A stretch of 11,543 nt of DNA. Origin: Nitrospirota bacterium (lineage in GTDB: Bacteria > Nitrospirota > Thermodesulfovibrionia > Thermodesulfovibrionales > UBA6898). A program made the translations under genes and the position numbers. Shown one piece after another: positions 1-6,144 of this stretch. A model generated the notes under the pieces. It was given only the letters and a program-made list of their open reading frames with translations, was not told where the DNA came from and searched no databases. Location of the stretch: the NCBI GenBank assembly GCA_029858145.1, contig JAOUFP010000038.1:1-11543 (forward strand). Direction: 5' to 3'. The stretch's first letter is position 1; every line of letters starts with the position of its first letter.

Positions 1-740
1 ACCCGGACCTCTTCGCGGGGGGCGGCCGACAGGGAAACCCTTACCGTGTCGCCTATTCCTTCCTCCAGAAGTATGCCCAGTCCGACAGAACTTTTAATGA
101 TGCCGGTGAACGAAGGCCCTGCTTCTGATATTCCTACATGGAGAGGATATCTGAATCTGCGGGAAAAAAGCCTGTAGGCGTCGACGGTCGTCGGGACATT
201 CGATGCCTTGAGAGAGACCTTTATATCCCTGAATCCGAGCTGCTCAAGGATGCCGATGTGCTCCTCAGCGCTTTCCACGAGCGCCTCCGGGGTCGGATGC
301 CCGTATTTTGCGAGGAGTTTTTTCGAGAGAGAGCCCGCGTTTACGCCGATACGAATCGGGATATGCCTGTCTGACGCTGCTGAGACGACTTCCGCCACCT
401 TCCAGCGGGCTCCGATGTTGCCGGGATTGATGCGCAGGCCGTCCACCCCCTGTTTTATCGCCTCGAGGGCGAGCCGCCAGTCGAAATGGATATCCGCGAT
501 GACCGGTATCGCAACGCGTTTCGTTATGCTGCCGAGTGCCTTTGCCGCCTCGATGTCGGGAACTGCTATTCTGATGATTTCACAGCCTGCCTTCGCGAGC
601 GCCTTTATCTGTCTGACAGTGGACGGCACATCTCTCGTGTCCGTCTTGGTCATCGACTGAACAGAGACCGGGCTGCCGCCGCCCACCGGTACGCCGCCGA
701 CAGAGATTATTCTTGTTCTGCTACGACGCGTTGTTTTCAC
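1..740 (-). CDS. ispG: 4-hydroxy-3-methylbut-2-enyl diphosphate synthase (IspG/GcpE), 3' end cut off by window edge
   Basis: IspG reductively converts methylerythritol cyclodiphosphate to HMBPP in the MEP isoprenoid pathway, in the cytoplasm, using a [4Fe-4S] cluster. About 246 codons are visible, out of roughly 350 usual for the short bacterial form. Family motifs read from the minus strand include VQSMTKTDTRD near residue 28, ADIHFD near 83, LRINPGNIG near 101, RIGVNAGS near 128 and the HVGISEAG and SVGLGILLEEGIGDTVRVSL blocks near the visible end. The cluster-binding CPTC segment should lie just past the window edge. An in-frame TGA 16-18 nt upstream of the chosen GTG (738-740) leaves that GTG as the only usable start before the conserved core. 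It overlaps the last 20 bp of mltG. No good Shine-Dalgarno sits close to it (an AGGAG lies about 19 nt upstream), so translation may be coupled to mltG. Identity is firm; the exact start is less so. Confidence 0.95.
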   Translation of the reverse strand, partial: MKTTRRSRTRIISVGGVPVGGGSPVSVQSMTKTDTRDVPSTVRQIKALAKAGCEIIRIAVPDIEAAKALGSITKRVAIPVIADIHFDWRLALEAIKQGVDGLRINPGNIGARWKVAEVVSAASDRHIPIRIGVNAGSLSKKLLAKYGHPTPEALVESAEEHIGILEQLGFRDIKVSLKASNVPTTVDAYRLFSRRFRYPLHVGISEAGPSFTGIIKSSVGLGILLEEGIGDTVRVSLSAAPREEVR

Positions 741-1749
741 TTTTTTCGTTTTCTTTCATCTCCTGCTTTCTCTGCCTGTAGAGCTTGACCGCCTCCAGAT
801 GTTCCTCGGCGGTAGTGGAAAACCGGTGCGTGCGGTCATCCAGGGAAACAAAATATATATACGGCACAGCAGCGGGATAGAGAGCCGCCATAATCGATTT
901 AAGGCCGGGAGAGGCGATCGGCCCCGGGGGAAGCCCCTTGATCTTGTAAGTGTTGTACGGCGTCTTGCGCCGCAGGTCCTCCCTCGTTATCCTTTCTCTG
1001 GAACTTTTAATGCCGTAGATTGCCGTCGGGTCTGCCTGCAGGGGCATCTTCTTTTTCAGCCGGTTGTGGTAAACAGCAGAAATAAGAGGGCGTTCAGAGT
1101 CTACTACCGCTTCTTTCTCGATGATCGAGGCAAGGGTCAGAAGCTCGTTTTCCGTCATGCCGATCTCTTCCATCCGGGTGAGGACATCGTAGGTGAATTT
1201 TTCCCTCATCTTGTCGATCATGCTTCCGACCGCATCTTCCGGCGGAACGCCTTTCGGTATTCTGTAGGTATCGGGGAAAATATAGCCTTCGATGCTGTTT
1301 GACTCTATTTCATACGATTCGAGAAAATCGCGGTTTTTCGCAAGCTTCATGAAGTCTTCTTTTGTCATGACATTGCTTTTTTCGAGCTGTTCTGAAATCT
1401 CCAGGAGTGACTCGCCCTCGGGGATCGTCACCGCGTATTCGATTATCTGTCCCCTGCGGATGATCCTGAATATTTCAAAGGGGCTCATGCTGCCCCATAT
1501 CGAGTAGAATCCGGCCCTGATTTTTCTGTCCGCTCCTGTCAGCCTGCCGACAATGAGGAACATGTTTTTGTCGCGTATGAGTTTTTGCTTGGAAAGAATT
1601 TCTGCGGCCTGCCTGTATGTCGCGCCTTTGGGGATTTCAATCTCTATATTCCCGCCTCCGGGCTGGGCAGGCACGAACAATTCGTATGCGACATAAGAGA
1701 AGGCCATGAATAAGATGCTGAGGAATATAATGGAAAAGTTTTTTTTCAT
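721..1749 (-). CDS. mltG: Endolytic murein transglycosylase MltG (YceG-like)
   Basis: MltG is an inner-membrane lytic transglycosylase that cleaves nascent glycan strands and is thought to end peptidoglycan polymerisation. The 342-residue protein starts with a short basic stretch and one hydrophobic segment (about residues 5-25) typical of a single-pass anchor, followed by an exported domain. A LysM-like region occupies about 33-100. The YceG catalytic fold carries EGYIFPDTY (154-162), LASIIEKEAVV (206-216) with the expected catalytic Glu at 211, LQADPTAIYG (237-246) and LPPGPIASPG (273-282). I chose the ATG at 1749. A further upstream TTG at 1800 would add 17 residues, but it lies against the hairpin that closes groEL and would place extra residues before the membrane anchor. 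The Shine-Dalgarno of the ATG is weak. The tail is Lys/Glu-rich, and its last 20 bp are shared with ispG, so the two genes are probably co-transcribed. Confidence 0.95.
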   Translation of the reverse strand: MKKNFSIIFLSILFMAFSYVAYELFVPAQPGGGNIEIEIPKGATYRQAAEILSKQKLIRDKNMFLIVGRLTGADRKIRAGFYSIWGSMSPFEIFRIIRRGQIIEYAVTIPEGESLLEISEQLEKSNVMTKEDFMKLAKNRDFLESYEIESNSIEGYIFPDTYRIPKGVPPEDAVGSMIDKMREKFTYDVLTRMEEIGMTENELLTLASIIEKEAVVDSERPLISAVYHNRLKKKMPLQADPTAIYGIKSSRERITREDLRRKTPYNTYKIKGLPPGPIASPGLKSIMAALYPAAVPYIYFVSLDDRTHRFSTTAEEHLEAVKLYRQRKQEMKENEKSENNAS

Positions 1750-1803
1750 ATACTTTAGGATGCCAAATAAGCCCTTGAAATGTAAAGGAAGCTGCTCCAA
1801 AGA

Positions 1804-1828
1804 GAAAGCGGGGCAGGGCCCCGCTTTC
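1804..1828 (-). terminator. Hairpin closing the groESL operon (probable intrinsic terminator)
   Basis: Positions 1804-1814 and 1818-1828 form a perfect 11-bp inverted repeat (gaaagcggggc / gccccgctttc) around a 3-nt loop, 26 bp past the groEL stop. On the minus strand the hairpin is followed only by a short mixed T-run (TCTTTGG). It may therefore terminate incompletely and let some transcription read into mltG, which follows with no obvious promoter of its own. Confidence 0.75.
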
Positions 1829-1853
1829 CAGAGGATTTGTGCTCAGAAAGATC

Positions 1854-3488
1854 TTAGTACATGCCGCCCATTCCGCCGCCAGGAGGCATTGCCGGCATTT
1901 CCGGTTTTTCCTCAGGGAGATCGGTTATCATCACGGATGTGGTGAGCATCAGCGATGCTACTGATGAAGCGTTCTGTAACGCGTACCTGGTTACCTTTGT
2001 CGGGTCTATGATGCCTGCCTTCAGCATGTCGACATATTCTTCGCTTGCAGCATCAAAACCGTAGTTTGCTTCTTTGGAGGATTTGACTTTGTCGACGATT
2101 ACCGACGGCTCAAGGCCGGTGTTGTTGATGATCTGTCGGATAGGCTCCTCAAGTGCCCTCTTCAGAATGTCGAGGCCCACATTCTGGTCATGGTTTTCAA
2201 GTTTCATCCCTTTTAAGGCGCTGACGCACCGCAACAGTGCTACGCCTCCGCCGGGGACAACACCTTCTTCAACTGCGGCCCGTGTCGCGTGAAGCGCGTC
2301 TTCAACTCTTGCCTTTTTCTCCTTCATCTCGGTCTCTGTATATGCGCCGACATTGATCACAGCCACTCCGCCGACGATCTTTGCGAGCCGCTCCTGGAGT
2401 TTTTCCTTGTCATAATCAGAGGTGGTCTCATCAATCTGGGCCTTTATCTGTTTTACCCTGCCCTGGATCTTTGCATGATCACCTGCGCCTTCAACGATGG
2501 TCGTGTTCTCTTTGTCAACGGTGATCTTCTTGGCCTTTCCAAGGTCGGTCAGTTTGACATTCTCGAGCTTGATCCCGAGGTCTTCGGAAATTACCGTGCC
2601 GCCGGTAAGGGTAGCGATATCTTCGAGCATTGCCTTGCGTCTGTCTCCGAATCCAGGGGCCTTGACAGCGCATACCTGTATCGTGCCTCTGAGCTTATTG
2701 ACGACCAGGGTAGCGAGCGCCTCTCCCTCGACCTCTTCAGATATGATCATTAGGGGTTTGCCCATCTTTGCAGTCTGTTCCAGGATAGGAAGGAGGTCTT
2801 TCATCGAAGATATTTTCTTCTCATGCAGAAGGATAAAAACGTCTTCGAGGATGCACTCCATCCTCTCAGGGTCTGTGACAAAATAGGGGGAAGAGTAGCC
2901 CCTGTCAAACTGCATTCCCTCTACGACATCAAGGGAGGTTGCCATGCTCTTTGCCTCTTCAACAGTTATTACCCCGTCTTTGCCGACTTTGTCCATCGCC
3001 TCTGCGATCAGTTCGCCGATCGAGGGGTCGTTGTTTGCGGAGATCGTTCCTACCTGTGCTATCTCCTTTTTGTCCTGAACTGTCTTGCTGATTTTCTTGA
3101 GTTCTTCGACAATCTTATCAACGCCTTTCTCAATGCCTCTCTTGATATCCATTGGATTGGAACCGGCAACAACGTGCTTGATTCCGCCGCTGTAGATCGC
3201 ATGGGCGAGAACAGTAGCTGTTGTTGTGCCGTCGCCCGCAACATCAGAGGTTTTGCTTGCTACTTCTCTCACGAGTTGTGCGCCCATATTTTCAAAAGGG
3301 TCTTTTAACTCGATTTCTTTTGCTACGGTGACACCGTCTTTTGTTATGGTCGGCGCGCCGTATTTTTTGTCAATGATGACATTTTTACCTTTTGGTCCGA
3401 GGGTTGCCGAGACCGCGTTTGTGAGCAGCGTAATACCCTTCAGTATTGAGCTTCTCGCTGCTTCATCAAAAAGAAGCTGTTTTGCCAT
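1854..3488 (-). CDS. groEL: 60-kDa chaperonin GroEL
   Basis: This is the ATP-dependent double-ring chaperonin that encloses unfolded cytoplasmic proteins together with GroES. At 544 residues it has the normal family length and shows no frameshift. The equatorial ATP site is intact: ATLGPKGKNV near residue 29, TKDGVTVAKE near 49 and the VAGDGTTTATVLA block near 83. Later hallmarks are NVGAYTETEMKEKKARVEDALHATRAA near 370 (seen in parts) and EEGVVPGGGVALL near 399. The C-terminus is the usual Gly/Met-rich tail ending GGGMGGMY. The ATG at 3488 is preceded by AAGGAGG at 3497-3503 with 8-nt spacing. It lies 38 bp downstream of groES and shares its CIRCE-controlled promoter, so HrcA heat-shock control is expected. 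The product call is essentially certain. Confidence 0.99.
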   Translation of the reverse strand: MAKQLLFDEAARSSILKGITLLTNAVSATLGPKGKNVIIDKKYGAPTITKDGVTVAKEIELKDPFENMGAQLVREVASKTSDVAGDGTTTATVLAHAIYSGGIKHVVAGSNPMDIKRGIEKGVDKIVEELKKISKTVQDKKEIAQVGTISANNDPSIGELIAEAMDKVGKDGVITVEEAKSMATSLDVVEGMQFDRGYSSPYFVTDPERMECILEDVFILLHEKKISSMKDLLPILEQTAKMGKPLMIISEEVEGEALATLVVNKLRGTIQVCAVKAPGFGDRRKAMLEDIATLTGGTVISEDLGIKLENVKLTDLGKAKKITVDKENTTIVEGAGDHAKIQGRVKQIKAQIDETTSDYDKEKLQERLAKIVGGVAVINVGAYTETEMKEKKARVEDALHATRAAVEEGVVPGGGVALLRCVSALKGMKLENHDQNVGLDILKRALEEPIRQIINNTGLEPSVIVDKVKSSKEANYGFDAASEEYVDMLKAGIIDPTKVTRYALQNASSVASLMLTTSVMITDLPEEKPEMPAMPPGGGMGGMY

Positions 3489-3496
3489 TTTTAATT

Positions 3497-3503
3497 CCTC
3501 CTT
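3497..3503 (-). promoter_or_regulatory. Strong Shine-Dalgarno for groEL
   Basis: AAGGAGG on the minus strand, 8 nt before the groEL ATG, in the short groES-groEL gap. It supports efficient independent initiation of groEL on the shared transcript. Confidence 0.9.
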
Positions 3504-3526
3504 GAAAAATGTTAGATAAGTTTAGT

Positions 3527-3790
3527 TTAGTCCTGGACAATGCCGAGAATGTCTTCTTCCTTGATAATCAGGTATTCATTGTTGTCAATATTTATCTTTG
3601 AGCCGGAGTATTTGTCGAAAAGTATGACGTCTCCGACTTTAATCTCCTTTACTTCTGATCCGACAGCCTCAATAACTCCTTTTTGAGGTTTTTCCTTTGC
3701 AGACTCCGGGATATAGAGTCCGCCTGCTGTTCTTTCTGCCTCCTCAGAGTATTTTACGAATACCCTGTCTTTCAGTGGTTTGAATTTCAT
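3527..3790 (-). CDS. groES: 10-kDa co-chaperonin GroES
   Basis: GroES is the heptameric lid of the GroEL folding chamber. The protein is 87 residues with the family's N-terminal MKFKPLKDRVFVK, a mobile loop around residues 16-32 (ERTAGGLYIPESAKEK) and the C-terminal EDILGIVQD. The open frame extends upstream to 3838, but that would place the start inside the CIRCE operator. The ATG at 3790 is preceded by AAAGGAG at 3799-3805 with 8-nt spacing and fits the family N-terminus, so it is preferred. It is about 10 residues shorter than E. coli GroES. Nearly all the missing sequence falls between the AVG and KVGD motifs (residues 42-54), where only six residues stand in for the roof hairpin that forms the dome tip. 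Similar short forms occur in Campylobacterota from memory. It is first in a two-gene operon with groEL. Confidence 0.98.
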   Translation of the reverse strand: MKFKPLKDRVFVKYSEEAERTAGGLYIPESAKEKPQKGVIEAVGSEVKEIKVGDVILFDKYSGSKINIDNNEYLIIKEEDILGIVQD

Positions 3791-3798
3791 AGATAGTT

Positions 3799-3805
3799 CT
3801 CCTTT
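3799..3805 (-). promoter_or_regulatory. Shine-Dalgarno that fixes the groES start
   Basis: AAAGGAG on the minus strand, 8 nt before the ATG at 3790. It decides for the 87-residue product over the longer reading that begins inside CIRCE. Confidence 0.9.
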
Positions 3806-3827
3806 CTTTTTATCTTGGGTTTGGTTG

Positions 3828-3854
3828 TTAGCACTCAATGCGCGTGAGTGCTAA
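3828..3854 (-). promoter_or_regulatory. CIRCE operator (HrcA-binding inverted repeat)
   Basis: TTAGCACTC (3828-3836), a 9-nt spacer, then GAGTGCTAA (3846-3854): both arms match the CIRCE consensus exactly with the canonical spacing. Known role: the HrcA repressor binds here and represses groESL until heat shock titrates its chaperone-dependent activity. The element begins at the inner edge of the -10 hexamer and covers the expected transcription start, so bound HrcA would block promoter access directly. hrcA itself is not in this window. Confidence 0.98.
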
Positions 3855-3882
3855 TATACTAGGAAAACGTGATTTTAGGCAA
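3853..3882 (-). promoter_or_regulatory. Sigma70-like promoter of groESL
   Basis: On the minus strand, TTGCCT (3877-3882) and TATATT (3853-3858) are separated by 18 bp, fitting a housekeeping-sigma promoter. The predicted start is near 3846, giving a leader of about 55 nt before groES. No sigma32-type element is needed, in keeping with CIRCE control. The rest of the 172-bp gap between the zinc-ribbon gene and groES is A/T-rich. I see no convincing terminator for the upstream operon in it. Confidence 0.75.
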
Positions 3883-3962
3883 GGCCTTTTTTGCAGGGGG
3901 AAAAACCGAATAATAGCTTTTTTCTGCAGATTTCTCGTGAAAACACTATTTTTCAGCAAAAT

Positions 3963-4883
3963 TCAACTTAATTCTTTTTTCTTTTTTTCGAGGAACTCTC
4001 TTATTGTGTCACTGTAGTAATTTCCGCTGTTTCTTATCGCCTGCGGAATCCTGTTGTCATAGAGTTTCTGCCCTTCTTTCAGTTCTGATTCGAATACAGA
4101 ATAGAAGTTCCCGTTTCTTATGGATTCCGTCACCTTCGCGGCATTGTAAAGGTATATGTCGTTTATGATTGTCCGGGAAAGCCTTTTTGCCTTTTCCACG
4201 GCCTCTTCGGTTTTCTCGGCAGAGGGCCCTGGTTCCACGGCCGCGGACGGCTCGATGACTGCCTCTTTTATGCCTGCGGCTGCCGGTTTAATCGGGGTGC
4301 TCTCAGGAGAGGGGGCAGGCTCTTTCTCTTCCGGTTGCGGCTTTTCGAGGCCTTTTTCCGGCAAGGCGGTGAGGGTGTTGATTTTCTCTATGAGCAGCGC
4401 AGGGATGTCCTGGGCCTCAATGTAGTCATCAGCGCCGTAAAGCGAAGAAGGTTCCCTCCGGTACTTTGACCTGTCGAAGATTGAAGGGACAAGTATAAAC
4501 TTCATCTCCTTTGTCTCTTCCCGTGACTTGAGCTTTTTGCATATCTCAAAGCCGTAAATCTTCGGAAGCGAAACCTCCACGACAGCAAGGAAAGGGAATT
4601 CCCTGAGGGCCTTAACCATAACATCAATGCCGTCGGTCGCGGTAGTAACTTCATACCCCTTGTCATTCAGAACTGCGCGCGCGCTCTCCAGAACTTCAGG
4701 ATTGGAGTGGGCTACGAGCACCCTTGTGTTGTCAAGGGTCTTTCCTGTCTCAGCGGGCGGAGCCGGTTTTTTAACGACAAGCGCGGCGCTGCATTTCGGA
4801 CATTTGAACCGTGAGCCCGAAGGCGAGAGCTTTGCGTCATCCACCTTCAGCTTGGTCCTGCATTTCGGACATATTACTACCAC
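3963..4883 (-). CDS. Zinc-ribbon protein with a degenerate response-regulator receiver domain
   Basis: The 306-residue protein has three visible parts. First is an N-terminal zinc ribbon of the MJ0042 type with C5, C8, C28 and C31 (CPKC-x19-CPKC). Second is a receiver-like fold at about 54-172. Third, after a Pro/Glu/Ala-rich linker (about 175-230), is a helical module at about 231-306 (RTIINDIYLYNAAKV and GQKLYDNRIP). I recall similar C-terminal modules in other uncharacterised zinc-ribbon proteins, but no function. The receiver lacks the phosphotransfer set: the acidic pair is His59-Ser60, the acceptor Asp is Glu103 (VVEVSLP), the Thr position is Pro133 and the conserved Lys after GADDY is absent. 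Phosphorylation is therefore unlikely, and the Glu may mimic a fixed state or the domain may only bind a partner. The GTG at 4883 is supported by AAGGAGG at 4892-4898. It overlaps the rhomboid gene by 7 bp. No DNA-binding output domain is evident. Confidence 0.85.
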   Translation of the reverse strand: MVVICPKCRTKLKVDDAKLSPSGSRFKCPKCSAALVVKKPAPPAETGKTLDNTRVLVAHSNPEVLESARAVLNDKGYEVTTATDGIDVMVKALREFPFLAVVEVSLPKIYGFEICKKLKSREETKEMKFILVPSIFDRSKYRREPSSLYGADDYIEAQDIPALLIEKINTLTALPEKGLEKPQPEEKEPAPSPESTPIKPAAAGIKEAVIEPSAAVEPGPSAEKTEEAVEKAKRLSRTIINDIYLYNAAKVTESIRNGNFYSVFESELKEGQKLYDNRIPQAIRNSGNYYSDTIREFLEKKKKELS

Positions 4884-5548
4884 TTGTTGAGCCTCCTTGG
4901 CTGCCAGAGTTTAATTGTGACAAGGCCGGCGACAAACCCTCCTACGTGAGCAAAAAAAGCGATGCCGCCCTGATCTGCCGTCCCCTGAGAGATCAAGCCG
5001 CTTACGACCTGTATAATAGCCCAAAAACCGATAACTATCAAGGCAGGAATCTTGATGACAGTGACGTAAAAACCTAAAAAGACAATCGTGCTGACCTTTG
5101 CCATTGGAAAAAGCAGGAGGTAGGCCCCCAGCATGCCGGATACCGCGCCGCTCGCTCCGATCATGGGGATATTCGATCCGGGGCTTGCCAGGGTGTGGGA
5201 GAAGGCAGCCACGCAGCCGCAGAAAAAGTAGAAAAGCACGAACCGCAGGTGTCCGAGCCGCTCCTCGATGTTGTTGCCGAATATCCAGAAGTAGAGCATA
5301 TTCAGGCAGAGGTGGAACAGCCCTCCGTGCATGAACATGGAGGTGAATACCGTCAGGAGGGGATGTATCGGCTGTCTTGTTTCAAAACTGATGAGGCTGC
5401 TCGGTATCGCACCGAAACTGTATGCAATACTTTGGGTGTCCACTCCTGACATGACCTGTGTTATAAACACCAGCAAGTTCAGGGAGATGATCAGGATCGT
5501 AACGACGGGTATTATATGTATCGGGTTGTCATCTTTGTACGGTATCAT
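4877..5548 (-). CDS. Rhomboid family intramembrane serine protease
   Basis: Rhomboids cleave transmembrane substrates within the membrane using a Ser-His dyad. The 223-residue protein is highly hydrophobic, with about six plausible membrane segments starting at residues 12-30. It carries the oxyanion-site HLCLN (His79, Asn83), the catalytic GASGAVSG with Ser133, and FAHVGGF with His201 as general base. The full catalytic set is present, so it should be active; the natural substrate cannot be read from sequence. The ATG at 5548 is the first one after an in-frame stop that is also the stop of the upstream ATPase gene, but its Shine-Dalgarno is poor. A 39-bp gap separates it from that gene, the widest in this run. 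Its last bases overlap the GTG start of the zinc-ribbon gene, which suggests the two are translated together. Confidence 0.95.
   Translation of the reverse strand: MIPYKDDNPIHIIPVVTILIISLNLLVFITQVMSGVDTQSIAYSFGAIPSSLISFETRQPIHPLLTVFTSMFMHGGLFHLCLNMLYFWIFGNNIEERLGHLRFVLFYFFCGCVAAFSHTLASPGSNIPMIGASGAVSGMLGAYLLLFPMAKVSTIVFLGFYVTVIKIPALIVIGFWAIIQVVSGLISQGTADQGGIAFFAHVGGFVAGLVTIKLWQPRRLNKW
4892..4898 (-). promoter_or_regulatory. Shine-Dalgarno that fixes the GTG start of the zinc-ribbon gene
   Basis: AAGGAGG on the minus strand, inside the rhomboid coding region, 8 nt before the GTG at 4881-4883. The only nearby ATG is out of frame, so this site supports the GTG start directly before the first CPKC. 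Confidence 0.85.
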
Positions 5549-5587
5549 CGGTAAATGCCATTCATAAGCGTGCCAAATGAATACATT

Positions 5588-6139
5588 TTACACGATATCG
5601 CTATTAATATCACGCAGAGATGTCCGCAGATAGTCTCTCAGAAAAGACAGTACGTCCGGAGTTGTTATGGGAACACTGCCGAGTTCTTTCCTGACCTCAC
5701 GCGTGTCCAGGGAGAACTCATTGCTGTTGATGCGATAGGTAAAGAGAAAATCGACCTGAGGATTTCCCGCAATCAGTACAACAAGGGTCTCGGTGATGTC
5801 GCCGAGGGGTTTCATGTCTATATGGCTCTTTTTGAAGCAGGCAGTTACGATCGTTCCGCAGCGGTCACCGGCCCTGACCGAAATATCTCCCCCTGTCTCT
5901 CTGGCGGACTGAGCGAGCAGCGGCAGCCCAAGGCCGACCTTTCGGGTCGTCCTCGTTGTATAAAAAGGATCGAGGACTTTTGTCATGATATCTTCCGGCA
6001 TGCCCCTGCCGTTGTCCTCGATCTCAAGGGAGAAGAGGTCTTCCGCAGTAATCTCGGAGAGTGTGATCCTGATCAGCGATGCCCCCGCACCGATGGAGTT
6101 TTCAGCGACATCGAGTATATGGAGTGATATGTCTTCCAT
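5588..6139 (-). CDS. Stand-alone histidine-kinase-type ATPase domain protein
   Basis: This 183-residue protein opens with a GHKL/HATPase_c domain. Its N-box has Glu13-Asn14 (VAENSIGAGA), the G1 box is EDNGRGMP (41-48), an F-box-like DPFYTTR follows (57-63), and the G2 box is KVGLGLPLL (67-75). The sequence begins almost at the N-box, so no dimerisation domain or phospho-acceptor His precedes it, and it is not a complete sensor kinase. Residues about 105-183 form an extension beyond the ATPase fold that I do not recognise. Its role is inferred as a nucleotide-dependent regulator or protein kinase acting with the neighbouring cassette. It starts 5 bp after the PHP gene with only a weak Shine-Dalgarno, so coupled translation is likely. 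I recall HATPase proteins of this kind beside HydABC-type hydrogenase genes. Confidence 0.85.
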   Translation of the reverse strand: MEDISLHILDVAENSIGAGASLIRITLSEITAEDLFSLEIEDNGRGMPEDIMTKVLDPFYTTRTTRKVGLGLPLLAQSARETGGDISVRAGDRCGTIVTACFKKSHIDMKPLGDITETLVVLIAGNPQVDFLFTYRINSNEFSLDTREVRKELGSVPITTPDVLSFLRDYLRTSLRDINSDIV

Positions 6140-6144
6140 GTCGT

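Noticed and set aside
1750..1800. Longer MltG reading starting with TTG at 1800
   Set aside because: Rare start codon abutting the groEL hairpin, no Shine-Dalgarno, and it places 17 extra residues before the natural basic/hydrophobic anchor.
3791..3838. Longer GroES reading starting at 3838
   Set aside because: It would begin inside CIRCE, at or before the expected leader, lacks a Shine-Dalgarno and adds residues not found in the family.
3890..3962. Possible terminator of the long redox/rhomboid operon (inverted TGCAG / CTGCA with A- and T-runs on the minus strand)
   Set aside because: The arms pair only with a bulge of several C residues and the stem is otherwise A-T only; not convincing as an intrinsic terminator.
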